Below are positions 5,334 to 6,170 of a DNA stretch of 6,170 nucleotides, piece by piece. Within the stretch, counting starts at the first letter, position 1. Every line of letters starts with the position of its first letter. Below the pieces are notes generated by a model. That model was not told where the DNA came from, did not search any database, and saw only the letters and a program-made list of their open reading frames with translations. Location of the stretch: assembly GCA_937887565.1 (NCBI GenBank), contig CALABS010000030.1, positions 1-6,170 on the forward strand, in the 5' to 3' direction. The position numbers were made by a program, and so were the translations under genes. The stretch comes from an uncultured Rhodospirillaceae bacterium (GTDB taxonomy: Bacteria; Pseudomonadota; Alphaproteobacteria; Rhodospirillales; Magnetospirillaceae).

Positions 5334-6170
5334 GACTCCCGGTTTCCCTGCTGGCGCTGCCGCTGCTCGCCGCCTGCGCCACCGAGCCGTCCTCGGCGCC
5401 AGCCGCCGGTCCCGCCATTCCGCAACGCCCCTACACGCTGGCCAACCTGCACATCCCGCCGACGGCGATGGAGCGCGAGCCGAAGGAGAAGGCGGGGCCG
5501 CGGCCGTCGCGGGCGCAGACCCGCAATTGGGTGGGGCAGGCCAACGAGGCGGCCCTCGATCTGCCGACGCTGACCTGCTTCAAGGGCAAGAGCTGCGAAT
5601 ACTGGTACCAGCCCGACCTGCAATACCTCGTCTACATGGCCGAGGGGAACCAGACGCTGGTCTGCCTGAAGCCGGGCGAGGTGGTGCGCGACATCGTCGC
5701 CCCCGGCGCCCAGGTGTGGATCCCGCACCAGCCCTACAGCTTCGGCAAGGGCGCGCAGCGCACCGAGTGCATCGCCTTCATGCCGCGCCGGGCCGGCCTC
5801 AACCAGCAGATTTCCCTCTTCACCAGCGAGCGGAAATACGACCTGAACGTCGAGACCCACAAGCGCACCCACCACGTCGAGGTGCGCTGGCGCTATCCTG
5901 AGGACTACCTCGCCACCCTGAACGGTCAGGCCACCGCCCTCCCGGCTGCGGCCGGCGACCGGCGCGACCGCACCACCGAGCTGGCCACCCGCGACCGCCG
6001 CTGCACCTACACGCTCGACGGCGACACGCCGGAGTGGCGGCCGGTGCCCACCGCCGACGGCCAGCCGCCGGTGTGCGACGACGGCGAGGTGACGATCATC
6101 AACTTCACCCCCGGTGCGCTCGGCGCCTACGGGGCGCCGATCCTCTGGCGCATCGGCGCCGACGGCACCC
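5330..6170 (+). CDS. trbG: TrbG/VirB9/CagX-family outer-membrane core protein with lipoprotein signal (3' end outside window)
   Basis: 280 whole residues are visible and the frame is still open at the window end. VirB9/TrbG proteins help build the outer-membrane core ring with the VirB10-like TrbI. The N terminus is a lipoprotein signal, MRLPVSLLALPLLAAC, with lipobox LAAC and the lipidated Cys at 16, followed by a Pro/Ala-rich linker to about 62. The N-terminal beta domain covers about 80-190; LNQQISLFTSERKYDLNVET (157-176) matches the family's conserved 'stdrRtYhl' strand. The C-terminal domain shows CTYTLDG (225-231) and CDDGEVTIINF (249-259), the latter corresponding to the family's 'FDDGxxTxIxF'. 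Few residues should be missing. Besides Cys16 there are six cysteines (83, 89, 112, 147, 225, 249). The ATG overlaps the trbF stop in ATGA, with GGAG at 5318-5321, 8 bases upstream. Confidence 0.93.
   Translation, partial: MRLPVSLLALPLLAACATEPSSAPAAGPAIPQRPYTLANLHIPPTAMEREPKEKAGPRPSRAQTRNWVGQANEAALDLPTLTCFKGKSCEYWYQPDLQYLVYMAEGNQTLVCLKPGEVVRDIVAPGAQVWIPHQPYSFGKGAQRTECIAFMPRRAGLNQQISLFTSERKYDLNVETHKRTHHVEVRWRYPEDYLATLNGQATALPAAAGDRRDRTTELATRDRRCTYTLDGDTPEWRPVPTADGQPPVCDDGEVTIINFTPGALGAYGAPILWRIGADGT

Noticed and set aside
4275..5875. Two - strand open frames (339 and 256 codons) opposite trbF and trbG
   Set aside because: They mirror the codon bias of trbF and trbG, show no motifs, and lie opposite genes with clear family signatures.

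Overview
The window is one unbroken stretch of a mating-pair-formation (type IV secretion) operon of the P-type/Trb class. Six genes lie head to tail on the + strand: trbE (VirB4 ATPase, 5' end cut off by the window), trbJ (VirB5-like), a small trbK-position gene, trbL (VirB6-like), trbF (VirB8-like) and trbG (VirB9/CagX-like, 3' end cut off). The order E-J-K-L-F-G is the known order of the trb clusters of Agrobacterium Ti plasmids and relatives. By that precedent trbB, trbC and trbD should lie upstream and trbI downstream; none of these can be seen here.

The DNA is very GC-rich (roughly 70% by eye, with G or C at nearly every third codon position). This produces long spurious open frames on both strands. 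Gene order and composition suggest a high-GC proteobacterium, most plausibly an alphaproteobacterium of the Azospirillum/Rhodospirillales or rhizobial type, with the operon on a plasmid or integrative conjugative element. The host is an inference: no rRNA, replication gene or integrase is present to settle it.

Layout: 1-2147 TrbE, the cytoplasmic ATPase that energises pilus assembly and transfer; 2144-3049 TrbJ, a secreted pilus-associated protein; 3052-3246 a 64-residue single-pass membrane protein at the entry-exclusion (trbK) position; 3253-4566 TrbL, the polytopic inner-membrane channel component; 4563-5333 TrbF, the bitopic assembly factor; 5330-6170 TrbG, the outer-membrane core component carrying a lipoprotein signal. 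There is no intergenic space beyond 6 bp. Three of the five junctions are ATGA stop/start overlaps; the two exceptions are on either side of the small gene. I see no promoter, terminator, RNA gene, CRISPR array or mobile-element end.

The system is recognisable but divergent. TrbJ has a glycine-zipper segment inserted after its signal peptide. TrbL ends in a cytoplasmic tail with a DUF3072-like helical module. TrbF lacks the usual NPxG motif. TrbE has lost the FD(K/F)G-type strand motif after Walker A. TrbG has a lipobox and six further cysteines. I found no wholly new system; these lineage-specific changes are the parts most worth a second look.
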